Positions 8,751 to 17,860 of a DNA stretch of 64,000 nucleotides are shown one piece after another. Origin of the DNA: Rossellomorea orangium (GTDB lineage Bacteria; Bacillota; Bacilli; Bacillales; Bacillaceae_B); contig NZ_JAHWGH010000017.1 in the NCBI RefSeq assembly GCF_019334305.1, positions 372,001 through 436,000 of the forward strand, read 5' to 3'. Made by a program: the position numbers and the translations under genes. Position 1 is the first letter of the stretch. Each line of letters starts with the position of its first letter. The notes beneath the pieces were generated by a model that saw only the letters and a program-made list of their open reading frames with translations, searched no databases and was not told where the DNA came from.

Positions 8751-9115
8751 GGCCGGTCAATCCTTCGCATGACTTTGAAACTGCTTCCGCTCGACGCCTT
8801 AGTCTGTTCGTATTGGTTGCGCAGGTCAGCAGCAAGCTTGCGGTATTGTTCCGAGATCATCGACTTGTCGACTTGTTCCTCGCCGTCGGAATACGTGAAG
8901 TAGTGTGCGGTTGCGATTGCGATTTGATGGGCGCCTTGTGATTGCGCATATAACAGTAGGTAATTTGATACGTTGGACGGAACGTTGTCGGCGACTGAGT
9001 AGCCGTGCGATAACAACGCGTCCTCTGTCCAGTCCGTAGTGTCTTCGAGCGTGATGTTAGGCACGCCTTTGAACCGCTTGAGCAGTCGCTCGGACATTTC
9101 AGCTAATGTCGCCAT
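8747..9115 (-). CDS. Head-tail connector/neck protein
   Basis: 122 residues, largely helical, starting MATLAEMSERLLKRFKGV. Stop and next start overlap as ATGA with the minor head gene. Size and position after the capsid gene fit adaptor proteins of the gp6/gp15 type, which sit under the portal; similarity is weak by eye. Confidence 0.65.
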   Translation of the reverse strand: MATLAEMSERLLKRFKGVPNITLEDTTDWTEDALLSHGYSVADNVPSNVSNYLLLYAQSQGAHQIAIATAHYFTYSDGEEQVDKSMISEQYRKLAADLRNQYEQTKASSGSSFKVMRRIDRP

Positions 9116-9129
9116 TTACAACGCCCTCC

Positions 9130-9297
9130 TTATTTGTCGCTTTTCTTTTTCGCGGGTTCCTTCTTTTCCGCCTCAACCTTTTTCGCGTAGTTGATAGCGA
9201 TTAGGTGCTTCGCCGATTTCTCGTCGACTTCGAGTTGTTCACCCTTTTGTTTGCCGTCGATGACAGCGTTAAGAACTTCGATTTTTACTTTCGCCAT
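9130..9297 (-). CDS. Small lysine-rich head-module protein (55 codons)
   Basis: ATG 9297 has GGAGGTG at good spacing. The protein has a short beta-like N-terminus (MAKVKIEVLNAVIDGKQKG) and a basic Lys/Glu tail. Similar small proteins often follow capsid genes in Gram-positive phages; role unknown. Confidence 0.72.
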   Translation of the reverse strand: MAKVKIEVLNAVIDGKQKGEQLEVDEKSAKHLIAINYAKKVEAEKKEPAKKKSDK

Positions 9298-9319
9298 AGT
9301 TTGAACACCTCCGTTAAGT

Positions 9320-9348
9320 TAAAAATAAAAAGGCGCCACTAGGACGCC
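9320..9348 (-). terminator. Intrinsic terminator after major capsid gene
   Basis: Minus strand GGCGTC-CTAGT-GGCGCC stem followed by TTTTTATTTTT, directly after the capsid stop. It should raise capsid output relative to downstream connector genes. Confidence 0.8.
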
Positions 9349-9354
9349 GAATGA

Positions 9355-10371
9355 TTATGCAGTGTATACGTCAGCGTGGAAGATTAACGCCGGATTTTCA
9401 AGCGCGGGGAATCCTGCCGCTACTGCGCGAAGAATAGATTCGATAGGCTCGTTTTTGTCGTAAGCGTCAAGGTGGATTCCTGGTTGGAAGTTGTTTTCAA
9501 CCGTTGGTCCAAGTAGGAAGTTACCTACGCCTTCGCTAAGCATTACAACGCGATTAGCCGGGAAGAATTCGATTACTTCGTCCGCACCAGTGTATACGTT
9601 TTTAACCGTCACTTTGCGATCAAGTACGATTTGGATTGGCGGTAAACCGAATCCGCTAAGAACTTCGTTTAGTTCCGCTTGGCTTACGCGAGTAGAACCA
9701 GCCGGACGTCCTGCTTCAGTTACGATTACTGAGTTGCGAAGAAGTTTCGCATTAGCTTCACGGCTCATAAGGATAACCGATGGAGCGCGGCCGTTAGATG
9801 CTTCGTACGTTTCAACGAAGTTCAATAAATCGCCGATTACATCACGGTCAGCAACGTCCCAGTCAGCTCCGCCAGATAGCGCTACTTTATGCTCGGCTGG
9901 AATACCGAAGTCAACTGAAACTTTGACACCGTTTTTATCATAAGCGAAAGCGCCTTTCGTAAGAGCTTCCATTTTGATTACGTCGATACGGCGTTGAATC
10001 GCTTGAACCAAGTCGACACCTTTAAGCGTTAACTTTTCGATCATTTGCGTCTTTTCGCCTTCGTTACGCGCTTGGTGAAGCATCAATAGCTCTTCTTCAG
10101 TTGCGATATATTTAAGACCCATCTTAGCGATAGAACCCATTTTGCTCGCTACAGCGTCACGGTCAACAACCGGTGGCTCTGACCCGTAACCGATCATCGC
10201 GCCGATGTAGCGATTTGTTTTAATAATATCGTAAGCGAAAGAGTTAGAATAAACGTTCATATTAGGTAAGAAACGGTCTGCAATGGATGGCACCGTGTCC
10301 TGTACTGTTTCATCTACTAATCCTCTTAATGCTGGCTTACTGAACTCTTCAAGGTGAAGTAATCCCGTCAT
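9355..10371 (-). CDS. Major capsid protein (phage capsid E family)
   Basis: 338 residues beginning MTGLLHLEEFSKPALRG, with IADRFLPNMNVYSNSFAYDI and the central IQRRIDVIKMEALTKGAF helix of the lambda gpE/SPP1 gp13-like coat family. Order portal, scaffold, decoration protein, coat is as in SPP1/lambda-type phages. An HNH gene lies immediately upstream (13 bases) and a terminator immediately downstream. Confidence 0.92.
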   Translation of the reverse strand: MTGLLHLEEFSKPALRGLVDETVQDTVPSIADRFLPNMNVYSNSFAYDIIKTNRYIGAMIGYGSEPPVVDRDAVASKMGSIAKMGLKYIATEEELLMLHQARNEGEKTQMIEKLTLKGVDLVQAIQRRIDVIKMEALTKGAFAYDKNGVKVSVDFGIPAEHKVALSGGADWDVADRDVIGDLLNFVETYEASNGRAPSVILMSREANAKLLRNSVIVTEAGRPAGSTRVSQAELNEVLSGFGLPPIQIVLDRKVTVKNVYTGADEVIEFFPANRVVMLSEGVGNFLLGPTVENNFQPGIHLDAYDKNEPIESILRAVAAGFPALENPALIFHADVYTA

Positions 10372-10383
10372 AATTTTTTCCTC

Positions 10384-11160
10384 CTAAGAAATGTTTTTAT
10401 TTTTATTTTTGAAACACGAAAAAACGAACTCTCGATATTCATCAACCGTAAGTCCGTTTAATTCAGCTAAATAAGAAACAACCCTCGCGAATGAGTCTGA
10501 TGGAACATCGTTTCGACGTTTCACCCACTCAAAAGGGTTGTTTGCGTGTTTTGATATATTTAATTCTCCGTCTAAAGGAATCATGTTGCCGACACTCGTG
10601 CTACCTCCTGCAGCGACAGGTATAAAATGATCTAAATGTAGATTACCTTTCCGCCCAGTTAGCGCACATTCCGAACCGAACCTTCTGAAAATATCGGACT
10701 CTTGTTCTTTAGTGAGCGTGACTTCACTGCCTCTTAAACGATCTCTCCGAACTCTCCTGTGATGTTTAAAAATATTGATGTTCTCAGCGTAGTAAAGTTT
10801 CCTTTTTTCGCTAAGCTCTTCTTTATTTTCTCGGTAATACTCACGATGGTACTCAGAAAGACTGTCTTTGTTTCTTTTTAACCACTCAACACGTTTAGGC
10901 CTTAGTTTATGCTCGTTCTCTGAGCGATACTTTTGCTGATACGACTTCAGCGAATCTCGATTATCTTCACGGTATTTTTTATTGTACTCGCGTTGATAAT
11001 CTGCGTATTCGATCGACTTGTCTTTTCGCCTCTTGTAAGTTGCATCGTTTTGGCATTTTTTACAAGAGCGTTGTTTCCCGTCTTTAGTCGTTTTCAAGTT
11101 GTAGAAATCGCCAAGTGACTTCGTTTCTCCGCACTTATTACATGCCTTCACGATAAGCAA
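10384..11160 (-). CDS. HNH homing-type endonuclease
   Basis: 258 residues. N-terminal zinc knuckle CNKCGETKSLGDFYN ... CKKC, a long basic Tyr/Arg/Lys-rich linker, then the HNH core ECALTG ... LHLDHFIPVAAGG ... GNMIPLDGELN and FEW. The C-terminus (SYLAELNGLTVDEYREFVF) is shared with the HNH proteins at 36100 and 47301, so these three are paralogues. The start is TTG 11160 or GTG 11151; both follow the decoration stop closely. It sits between decoration and capsid genes, conserved targets typical for homing nucleases. Confidence 0.88.
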   Translation of the reverse strand: MLIVKACNKCGETKSLGDFYNLKTTKDGKQRSCKKCQNDATYKRRKDKSIEYADYQREYNKKYREDNRDSLKSYQQKYRSENEHKLRPKRVEWLKRNKDSLSEYHREYYRENKEELSEKRKLYYAENINIFKHHRRVRRDRLRGSEVTLTKEQESDIFRRFGSECALTGRKGNLHLDHFIPVAAGGSTSVGNMIPLDGELNISKHANNPFEWVKRRNDVPSDSFARVVSYLAELNGLTVDEYREFVFSCFKNKNKNIS

Positions 11161-11162
11161 TC

Positions 11163-11522
11163 CTACACGTGTTTAACGAATCTAATGTTAGGTACTTTCG
11201 CCTTGAACTCGGTAGCTGCACCGATTAGTTTGGCGTCATAAACGGATCCGCGAACAATAACCTCGCCCACGATTGCATCGTAAGTAGTAGCGTCTGCATC
11301 CACGTTTAAGATTCCGAAATCGTCGTAATTAGCAACGTTAGCCGCTACGAATTTAACCCATTTGCCGTCAGCCGCCACACGAGCGATTGCTTGCCCGCAT
11401 TGTAGAGCGCCTTCTCCGCCTTTAAGTGTTACGCCTGCTTCGACAAACTGTACGTGCTCAGACGCAAGAATGTTTTTACCGCCTTTGAAAGACGTTTGAG
11501 AAGTTTGTAAATTGTATGCCAT
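11163..11522 (-). CDS. Head decoration protein (lambda gpD-like)
   Basis: 119 residues. The pattern SFKGGKNILASEHVQFVEAG and later VGEVIVRGSVYDAKLIG matches the bacteriophage lambda head decoration protein D family, which trimerises on the shell and stabilises it after DNA packaging. Located between scaffold and capsid genes. Confidence 0.82.
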   Translation of the reverse strand: MAYNLQTSQTSFKGGKNILASEHVQFVEAGVTLKGGEGALQCGQAIARVAADGKWVKFVAANVANYDDFGILNVDADATTYDAIVGEVIVRGSVYDAKLIGAATEFKAKVPNIRFVKHV

Positions 11523-11554
11523 TTCGATTTCCTCCTAGTTTTTATTAGCGCCGC

Positions 11555-12130
11555 TTAGCGACGAATTTTACCTGCTTCTTTTAATCGCTGATAAAGGCTT
11601 CGGCCGGTATCCGCCGCATCTTTCTGTTTCGGTTGTTGCTTAGGCGTGTTTCCAGCGCTTGGGTCAACTCCGTTCGACTTTGGCGGAATGTCGGCTTTCA
11701 CTTCGTCAAGTGACGCCTTCAGCGAATCTTCATCGGTACCGTGTAAATATTTGCGTACGCGATCTAACTGCTCGCCCGTATAGCCGGCTTGAACGAGCAA
11801 GTCAGTTTTTACTTTTTCGATTGTTGCCGTTTGTGCTTCCGTCTTCAATCGCTCGAGTTCCGCTTGGGTTTGCTCGTATAGCGATTTGAATTCGTTCTGC
11901 TGCTCGAGCTTCTTGCGCTCGGCCTCTTCCTGTTGTTTCTGAAAGTCCGCTAGTTGGCGCTTTAACTCGTTCGCCTCGTCGACTTTCTGCTTGAATCGAT
12001 CATACGGAATTTTGTTATCGGGTTTTTGCGTCTCCTCAGACGGCTGGGTTTCCGTATCTGCTGGTTCCGGCTGTGACTCCGGCTCCTCTTGCGAAAAATA
12101 CTGTAGGTTTAACGGTAAAAATTTAGGCAT
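11555..12130 (-). CDS. Capsid scaffolding protein (GP20/DUF4355-like)
   Basis: 191 residues: MPKFLPLNLQYFSQ opening typical of this family, Glu/Pro-rich region, a coiled coil from about residue 40 to 105 (many Gln, Glu, Lys), and a basic C-terminus (SLYQRLKEAGKIRR) expected to contact coat protein. It directs procapsid assembly and is lost afterwards. Confidence 0.88.
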   Translation of the reverse strand: MPKFLPLNLQYFSQEEPESQPEPADTETQPSEETQKPDNKIPYDRFKQKVDEANELKRQLADFQKQQEEAERKKLEQQNEFKSLYEQTQAELERLKTEAQTATIEKVKTDLLVQAGYTGEQLDRVRKYLHGTDEDSLKASLDEVKADIPPKSNGVDPSAGNTPKQQPKQKDAADTGRSLYQRLKEAGKIRR

Positions 12131-12152
12131 TGCGTTTCCTCCAATTTAACGT

Positions 12153-13712
12153 CTACTCGACGAGATTTTGTTGCGGGTCTTGCGGTGATTCTTCGTTATA
12201 CGGGTCTTGCGCAGCACGTTGTTCACGCGCCTCGTTCTCGATTTCCTTCTTCTTCGCCTGAGCGTTTTCGACGCCAAGACGATTCATTGCGCCAGCTTGC
12301 GATTCAAGCCCTGCGCCCATTTCAAGCGTTAGCAATTCGACCAACTCCTTGCGATTGTCCGGTAAAGGAAGTACGAATTTAATTTCGTTTCGGTAATCGT
12401 CGCCTATGCTTTTAACGACTTCTCGGTCGTATGCGAATACCGGACGATTCGTGCGTGCTTGAAGATAACGAATTGACTTTTCATGTAGCTCGGATAAGCG
12501 AGGCCCCCACGATAGCCAGTGTTCTTCCGTCTCTTGGATGATGTCGTGAAACAGTATGTGCAACGCCTCGCCGTTCAGTCCGCCGAAGTTAAGCTCTTGC
12601 GGAACGATTTGCGGTAGGCTGGTGATTTCGTGCAGGGCGCCTTTAACTCGCGCGTATTGATCCTTGAACGCTTCCTTCCAACGAAAGCCACCTTCGATTT
12701 TCTTTGCGTCAGGGGTCTGCCCGTCCTGCGTACCTCGCATTTCAATAACGGCACCAGGCGCAATGTCGATTTTCTCGGCCGTCCCATCCGGCGCATTAAT
12801 CAGCGCAGTCATCGAGAACATTTCGAACTTCAGCGAGTCTATTGCGTCCTCATTCATGGCGTTAAGGATTCGCGTCTGCTCCTTCATGTCGTCGATTTCC
12901 GAGTTGGTGACGTCCTCGCCGCTAAGCTCATTAATCGGAAACAACACTACCGGAATGAAGTTGAGCCCCATCGGCTGACGCGGCGTGATTGTGCGAAGTA
13001 GCTCGAGCCCGTGATTGTAAACGGCTTCCTCGAGGTAACATTCGCCTTGCTCTAGCGAAAACGTCTGCTTCTGCAATACCTCTTCGCCGTCTTCCTCGAA
13101 CGAGCGAACGAAATGAACCGCCTCAAGCTCCTCGAAGTCATCGTCGGAATAGACCGGAATGATTTCCGAGTCAGGGCGAAATACCCATCGCAACTTTCCG
13201 CTGTTTGGGTTGAACACGATCTTGGCGCCAACCCTTCCGGCGATTTGACGGTCACGTGCCGCCTGCAGTAGCTTTTCGCGCATCTTGTTTTCGTCCCATA
13301 GGCGATAAAGTAAGCGCTCATAGGATTCGGCGCGTTGATTCTCCTTCGCTTGCGCTGGCGACGGAGTGTAGTCGGGCTTAGCCGCCTCGAGTACGTCGTC
13401 GATTTGATGAGGCGCAACGCTTATGCCGTGCTTACCGCCCATCTGCCATCGGGCCTTGCGCTTAATGAACGCCTTGAAGTAGTTCGTGGCGTAGCGAGTA
13501 GGGTCGTAGTCGAGTCCGGCCGGTCGTGGTAGTTCGCTTGCCTTGACGAGTTGGCCCGTCGCAGGGTGACGATGCTGATTGCCGTGATAATAAGCGTAGT
13601 TTGTAAGTTGACGCTGAATTCTTGCGTGAGTCTCGTAGCCTAGCGCCTGCTGATACGGCGAAAAAAGTAATTCGTCCATGTCGGGCGCTGACATTAAATT
13701 GAAATCTGCCAT
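12153..13712 (-). CDS. Portal protein (SPP1 gp6-like)
   Basis: 519 residues. Features of SPP1-type portals: RYATNYFKAFIKRKARWQMG near residue 80, VFRPDSEIIPVYSDDD, PVVLFPINELSGEDVTNSEI, and an acidic Gln-rich C-terminus. It forms the dodecameric channel at one capsid vertex and docks the terminase encoded just upstream. Confidence 0.93.
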   Translation of the reverse strand: MADFNLMSAPDMDELLFSPYQQALGYETHARIQRQLTNYAYYHGNQHRHPATGQLVKASELPRPAGLDYDPTRYATNYFKAFIKRKARWQMGGKHGISVAPHQIDDVLEAAKPDYTPSPAQAKENQRAESYERLLYRLWDENKMREKLLQAARDRQIAGRVGAKIVFNPNSGKLRWVFRPDSEIIPVYSDDDFEELEAVHFVRSFEEDGEEVLQKQTFSLEQGECYLEEAVYNHGLELLRTITPRQPMGLNFIPVVLFPINELSGEDVTNSEIDDMKEQTRILNAMNEDAIDSLKFEMFSMTALINAPDGTAEKIDIAPGAVIEMRGTQDGQTPDAKKIEGGFRWKEAFKDQYARVKGALHEITSLPQIVPQELNFGGLNGEALHILFHDIIQETEEHWLSWGPRLSELHEKSIRYLQARTNRPVFAYDREVVKSIGDDYRNEIKFVLPLPDNRKELVELLTLEMGAGLESQAGAMNRLGVENAQAKKKEIENEAREQRAAQDPYNEESPQDPQQNLVE

Positions 13713-13733
13713 TTAACCGCCTCCTTTCGTTTT

Positions 13734-15554
13734 TTAGCGTGTGCGTTTCGTGAGTGTTCGGATAACTACGTTGCCACTTTTCGCAGCAGATACTGCCATT
13801 TCCATACTATCGATCGTATCGTCATGCTCAGACTGCCCGTAGCGTTCGAATTGCTCGAGCAATAGCGAGTGACGACGGTTGAACCGAATCGTGCCGTTTT
13901 CTATCTCGGGCAACATCGCCTCAATCCGCATCTCCTTGCGCGAACGTTGATTAATCTTTTTCACGCGAGTAAAGGACGGATAGCCTGCCGCCGATAATTC
14001 GTTAATGAGCGTATCTACGAAGAATTCCTGCGCAGCTTGGCTTTCGGCCGCCACTACGTCCGGTTCGTATTTCAGCACCTTGTCGACGATTACCTTAATA
14101 AATCCGTCAGGCTTGATGCGCTCACCGTACGAGTCGACCACGTAAATCGCTCCGCTTTCCTTGTGCTTGGCGATAACAGTAATCGCAGAATAATCTCCGC
14201 GTTGCTTGCCCATTGCAAAATCGACGCCCATTGTAATCGTGAACTGCGAGTGCGGGAAGTCGGCGATAGAATCGTCGTAATACGTGAATGTTTCCGGATT
14301 GAAAATCATCGACTCTTCGTCGATCGGATTGTTCATATACTCCGTGTTGAACGCTTTCGCCGAGTTATCCCATTTCCACATCATCAGCTTGAGCAACGGC
14401 TGAACTTCCGGCCATAACACGCGCGAGCCCTTCAGCATTTCCGCCTTGTTCGCTTCGTAGAAAGCAAGCGCATCGTCGCGCCGGTTTTTGTTTTCGCGTT
14501 CTATATAGATGGTCCGCATTTCTTCCCACAGGTCAGCGCGCTCAGGGAAATCGATAATCGCCCGATAAACACGCGACTCAAAGTCGGACCGTTCGTAGAG
14601 CACTTTCATCAGGAGCGCCGAATGATGCACGGTCGTCCCCATGTATACGAAAGCCGTCCGCAACCCCTTCGGATCCCCTAACGGCATTACCGTCTGAGAG
14701 AACCAATCGCGAAGCTTAGAGCGTTGTTCTGGCGTCGAAGCATTACCGCCTGGTCTTGCGTCTTCTAAATCGTCCAGGACCAGTAAATCCGGACGTGAGC
14801 CATTCCAGTTTCTGCCTCGTAGCGCTTGCCCTGTCGAAGCCGCCTCAACTAGCGTCAGTTGTTTGCGTCTGTCTCCGTCTGGATTCCACGCGATAAAGGC
14901 GTCGGATTTGTCGGTGATGTTCGACTGATCCTTCGGCGATAATAACGGGCCAAAGTCAGCGCGAAGCTTGGCGTTGTATTTGAGCTGATTCCGAATCCAT
15001 TCCATGTTGGCGGTTGATACGCTCGGCGTTTCTGATATAATAATGATATAACGGCGCCGGCGATAAACGACCTCATGCATCGGAAAAGCTTTCGATAGAT
15101 AGGTCGACTTGGCGTGGGAACGAGGCGCTGCGACTGCTACCTTGGCGTTCGTGTCGACGTTGCTGACCCGGTTAATGATGTCGCTGATTTCCGTGTGGAA
15201 TTCGGGCGCTTGGCTGACGTCGGCAATGTCGAAGCCTTCCCAGTTGCCGTCGTTGTCGGGATTTCTAACGCCGAAGTATTCGATGGCGAATTCGAGCAGG
15301 TTGCCCTCGCAGCGATCAATCCGCGATAGGCGCTCGAGCTCTACTGCTTTTTCGTAGTAGTCCGTCTGCACGTCGCCTGGCATGGCGTCAAATGAGCCGT
15401 GCGTGGCGTCTAGCAGGTCGAGATATTCCGTGTATGTGTCGATGAGTTGCTTGCGTTCGGCTGATTCGAGCCAACGTCCGTCTAGCCATGCGATAAGGCA
15501 GCGCCCTCCTTCCGTAAAATTTGTATGTAACGCAAAGAGCCCACCGTTAGGCAT
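13734..15554 (-). CDS. terL: Terminase large subunit
   Basis: 606 residues. ATPase: VAAPRSHAKST (Walker A-like), PDLLVLDDLEDA (Walker B). Nuclease: GVDFAMGKQRGDYSAITV with metal-binding Asp, and later VVAAESQAAQEFF. It pumps and cuts DNA into procapsids. The start is uncertain: ATG 15554 has no ribosome site, whereas GGAGG (15505-15509) precedes an in-frame ATC near 15494 rather than a canonical start. Downstream neighbours portal, scaffold and coat complete the head module. Confidence 0.94.
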   Translation of the reverse strand: MPNGGLFALHTNFTEGGRCLIAWLDGRWLESAERKQLIDTYTEYLDLLDATHGSFDAMPGDVQTDYYEKAVELERLSRIDRCEGNLLEFAIEYFGVRNPDNDGNWEGFDIADVSQAPEFHTEISDIINRVSNVDTNAKVAVAAPRSHAKSTYLSKAFPMHEVVYRRRRYIIIISETPSVSTANMEWIRNQLKYNAKLRADFGPLLSPKDQSNITDKSDAFIAWNPDGDRRKQLTLVEAASTGQALRGRNWNGSRPDLLVLDDLEDARPGGNASTPEQRSKLRDWFSQTVMPLGDPKGLRTAFVYMGTTVHHSALLMKVLYERSDFESRVYRAIIDFPERADLWEEMRTIYIERENKNRRDDALAFYEANKAEMLKGSRVLWPEVQPLLKLMMWKWDNSAKAFNTEYMNNPIDEESMIFNPETFTYYDDSIADFPHSQFTITMGVDFAMGKQRGDYSAITVIAKHKESGAIYVVDSYGERIKPDGFIKVIVDKVLKYEPDVVAAESQAAQEFFVDTLINELSAAGYPSFTRVKKINQRSRKEMRIEAMLPEIENGTIRFNRRHSLLLEQFERYGQSEHDDTIDSMEMAVSAAKSGNVVIRTLTKRTR

Positions 15555-15574
15555 TCGGTAGGCTTGCGTTTAAA

Positions 15575-15745
15575 TTATTCGATGTATCCGTTATAAAGCA
15601 TTACGCGAATATCAGTCGGGCTAACTACCGTAACCACTAAATCGCCCCGATCATAATTATTCGGATGCGCTGAATATTCGGCTAATACATTTGCGACTTC
15701 ATTCGGTGATACAGTACGTTTATCAAGAATAGTTTCGAAGTCCAT
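15575..15745 (-). CDS. Small protein between terminase genes, start uncertain
   Basis: Open frame of good coding character ending 21 bases before terL. ATG 15745 (56 codons) lacks a ribosome site. The frame stays open upstream to a strong AAAGGAGG, eight bases after which the in-frame codon is ATC at 15790 (71 codons); no ATG, GTG or TTG lies between. The protein is soluble and acidic with no recognised motif. Confidence 0.5.
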   Translation of the reverse strand: MDFETILDKRTVSPNEVANVLAEYSAHPNNYDRGDLVVTVVSPTDIRVMLYNGYIE

Positions 15746-15805
15746 GCGAAGATTTTCATCGTATGCTTGTGTGAGCGTTAAGGTAACGATAGGTAACGCC
15801 TCCTT

Positions 15806-16245
15806 TATTCAACTAAAGTCAAAGTGAAATTTTTATATCCGGACTTAAAATTCGCCTGGTGCGCAGAATTTGTCGAAAGGTACCCCGGGGGGTGTAAATT
15901 GTAGTTAATTGTGCGAAAATTGTATACAATTAAGAATATTCGTCGATACCCCTTCGTATATGAATTCCGACCCTCAATAAACGTTGATTTAACGCCAATG
16001 TATAAAATTACGTATATGCGATAGTAAGCGACCATACACAACGCAGTCATACCAACGGTTCGAGGACGCCCTAGTTTACGTAATGTTTATTATAGTACGT
16101 TGACTACGTATATTCATGCGATGGTATACAGTGGGCTGCGGCAAAGCGATCGAGGGGTCACGCGTCGGAGGGTCGTGGCTGGTAAAACGCAACCTACACT
16201 ACCGACAATTACCGTACGCATTCCGTGTTCCTTCTATAATATGCG
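15806..16245 (-). other. 440-base non-coding stretch between terminase subunit genes
   Basis: No convincing frame on either strand; a minus-strand 81-codon frame (15805-16050) has no ribosome site and poor composition. It contains a G/C run (CCCCGGGGGG near 15884-15893) and AT-rich segments. Packaging sites (pac/cos) often lie beside the small terminase gene, so this is a candidate location, not a demonstrated one. Confidence 0.4.
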
Positions 16246-16632
16246 TTAATCGGTACCTCTCGCTTTCCTCATACGTTCTATTTCCGCCTTCATAGCGTCT
16301 ACATCCGTACCACCTGCGTTCTTATTTTCGACCTCTACTTTATCCGTCAGCATACCGTGTGCTTGTAGCAACGTACGGAACATGGCCGCATTACCATCGT
16401 TGATAATATGTTCTGATATAGATGCCATTACTTCCGGCAGAGTATCGAGTGTATTACGCATTACCTGGCGCTTAATCTCGTCATTAAACGCTTCATCCTT
16501 ACGCCATTCCTGTAACGTTGATCTAGCGATTCCTACCTTTTCAGCAACCTCTTCGTATGTGAGTCCGGCTCGTTTCGGTTGGGATAATAGCGCGACTGCT
16601 GCGTACTGCTTTTCGCTTAACCTTTTAGTCAT
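16246..16632 (-). CDS. terS: Terminase small subunit (phBC6A51-type HTH)
   Basis: 128 residues. The N-terminal MTKRLSEKQYAAVALLSQP and EEVAEKVGIARSTLQEWRKD form the helix-turn-helix typical of Bacillus small terminases; the middle is an oligomerisation helix (LPEVMASISEHIINDGNAAM) and the C-terminus is charged. It recognises phage DNA for packaging. About 690 bases separate it from terL, longer than usual. Confidence 0.85.
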   Translation of the reverse strand: MTKRLSEKQYAAVALLSQPKRAGLTYEEVAEKVGIARSTLQEWRKDEAFNDEIKRQVMRNTLDTLPEVMASISEHIINDGNAAMFRTLLQAHGMLTDKVEVENKNAGGTDVDAMKAEIERMRKARGTD

Positions 16633-16665
16633 TTATTTCACCATCCTTTACTACTTTAAAGTACT

Positions 16666-16718
16666 AAGTGTGACCTTATTCGTACAAAATCGCCAAAAGT
16701 GTGACCTTATTCGTACAA
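16666..16718. repeat. Two perfect 22-base direct repeats upstream of terS
   Basis: The 22-base unit starting AAGTGTGACC and ending CGTACAA occurs at 16666-16687 and 16697-16718, a 31-base period (about three helical turns). A degenerate third copy (TGTGACC ... TTCGTAC) lies near 16790-16812. Candidates are operators for the late operon or terminase-binding sites. Confidence 0.85.
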
Positions 16719-16851
16719 CCAAAAACAAGGTTCAGCCTTACTCCCCCAACGGTTTCAGCGTTTTTAGGGGTGAAATTATTTCTTAGTCTTTGTGACCAAA
16801 GCCTGTTTCGTACTAACGTACTCAACCATTTGCGATAAATATATAAATAAA

Positions 16852-16888
16852 TATAATAAAGGCGCCAAAGCCGTTAGGCGAAGGCGCA
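16852..16888 (-). terminator. Probable terminator after the 265-residue gene
   Basis: Minus strand GCGCC ... GGCGC stem with an inner GCC/GGC pair, followed by CTTTATTATATT. It separates the regulatory gene at 16904 from the late operon starting with terS, implying that terS has its own promoter. Confidence 0.6.
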
Positions 16889-16903
16889 ATGTTTTGGATT
16901 TCC

Positions 16904-17701
16904 TTATCGTTTCTTCTTAACGTTAAACATCGCCTGCAACGTATTATCAGGCGCAACACTCCTGCGATAAAACACGCTAGGATTAAACGTATACCTCTCC
17001 GGCTCACTACCGACCTTGATTCTCGCCACTACGTATTCTCCATCGAATTTCATATTCGGCAACCTACGTCCCAATGTCGCAGGCTCTACTCCGATTGCAT
17101 CTGCCAGCTCCTTCCGACTGAACCATCGGATCATGCTCGGATTCGCTTCGAATGGATTGGCGCAAAGTGCGTTCGTGTCGTAATGCACAAACGGCAGCAT
17201 GCGATAAATCAAACCGATGTCAGCGGCCTTCACTTCGCGATATACGCGCTTTATCTTCGCCGTGTACGTTTTGACTACGTAGGTGTCGTCGAAGGCTCCC
17301 TTGAAGTGGTAGCGCTCATTTACTGCGAATGTACCGTCGCTGTGTTCCCGAATAATGTCGTGTTCGACGCATGCACGAAAGAAATCGTAGAATGTTTGGC
17401 GCTTACGGTCGAGCTGCAACGTGTGCATCATGTCGCGCTTACTCATCGGCGTCTTGTCGACGTTAACCAGCGTACCGCCTTCGTACCCTACGCTACATTG
17501 TAGACGCATCAGATAACCGCACTGAGCCGTTGTCAGTACGTCGTATACTTCGTGTAGGTTACGCATGTTTGTGGCGGTAAAGTCAGCCGATCGACCTTCC
17601 TTGAGATTGCGGAAAGCTGCGTCCTGGTTGCGATGCCGTAACGTATAGTCAGGCGAATGGTCTTCGCCAGTTTCGATATTGACTACTCGTAAACTACCCA
17701 T
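16904..17701 (-). CDS. DNA-binding-like regulatory or replication protein, unknown
   Basis: 265 residues. The C-terminal region holds a likely helix-turn-helix (FSRKELADAIGVEPATLGRR) followed by a basic tail ending KKKR; the middle has a second helical pair (MSKRDMMHTLQLDRKRQ). The arrangement recalls RepL-type winged-helix proteins, but the match is weak. Being the last gene before the terS operon, it could regulate late genes. Confidence 0.65.
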   Translation of the reverse strand: MGSLRVVNIETGEDHSPDYTLRHRNQDAAFRNLKEGRSADFTATNMRNLHEVYDVLTTAQCGYLMRLQCSVGYEGGTLVNVDKTPMSKRDMMHTLQLDRKRQTFYDFFRACVEHDIIREHSDGTFAVNERYHFKGAFDDTYVVKTYTAKIKRVYREVKAADIGLIYRMLPFVHYDTNALCANPFEANPSMIRWFSRKELADAIGVEPATLGRRLPNMKFDGEYVVARIKVGSEPERYTFNPSVFYRRSVAPDNTLQAMFNVKKKR

Positions 17702-17770
17702 TTCATTCCTCCCGTTTTGATATTGCGGAAGGTTGGCCGGAGCATACCCGACTCGTTCGTTTACCTTCGT

Positions 17771-17799
17771 AAATAATAAAAGCCGGCGATTAGACCGGC
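17771..17799 (-). terminator. Intrinsic terminator after GIY-YIG gene
   Basis: Minus strand GCCGG-TCTAATCG-CCGGC stem followed by TTTTATTATTT. Confidence 0.75.
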
Positions 17800-17860
17800 A
17801 GTAAAAATTCCCTCTCTCACCCTATACGTGTACAAAACGGCATTTTAGGGCATTATTTCC

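Noticed and set aside
15805..16050. 81-codon minus-strand frame between terminase genes
   Set aside because: No ribosome site, unusual composition, and no link to neighbours; the stretch looks non-coding.
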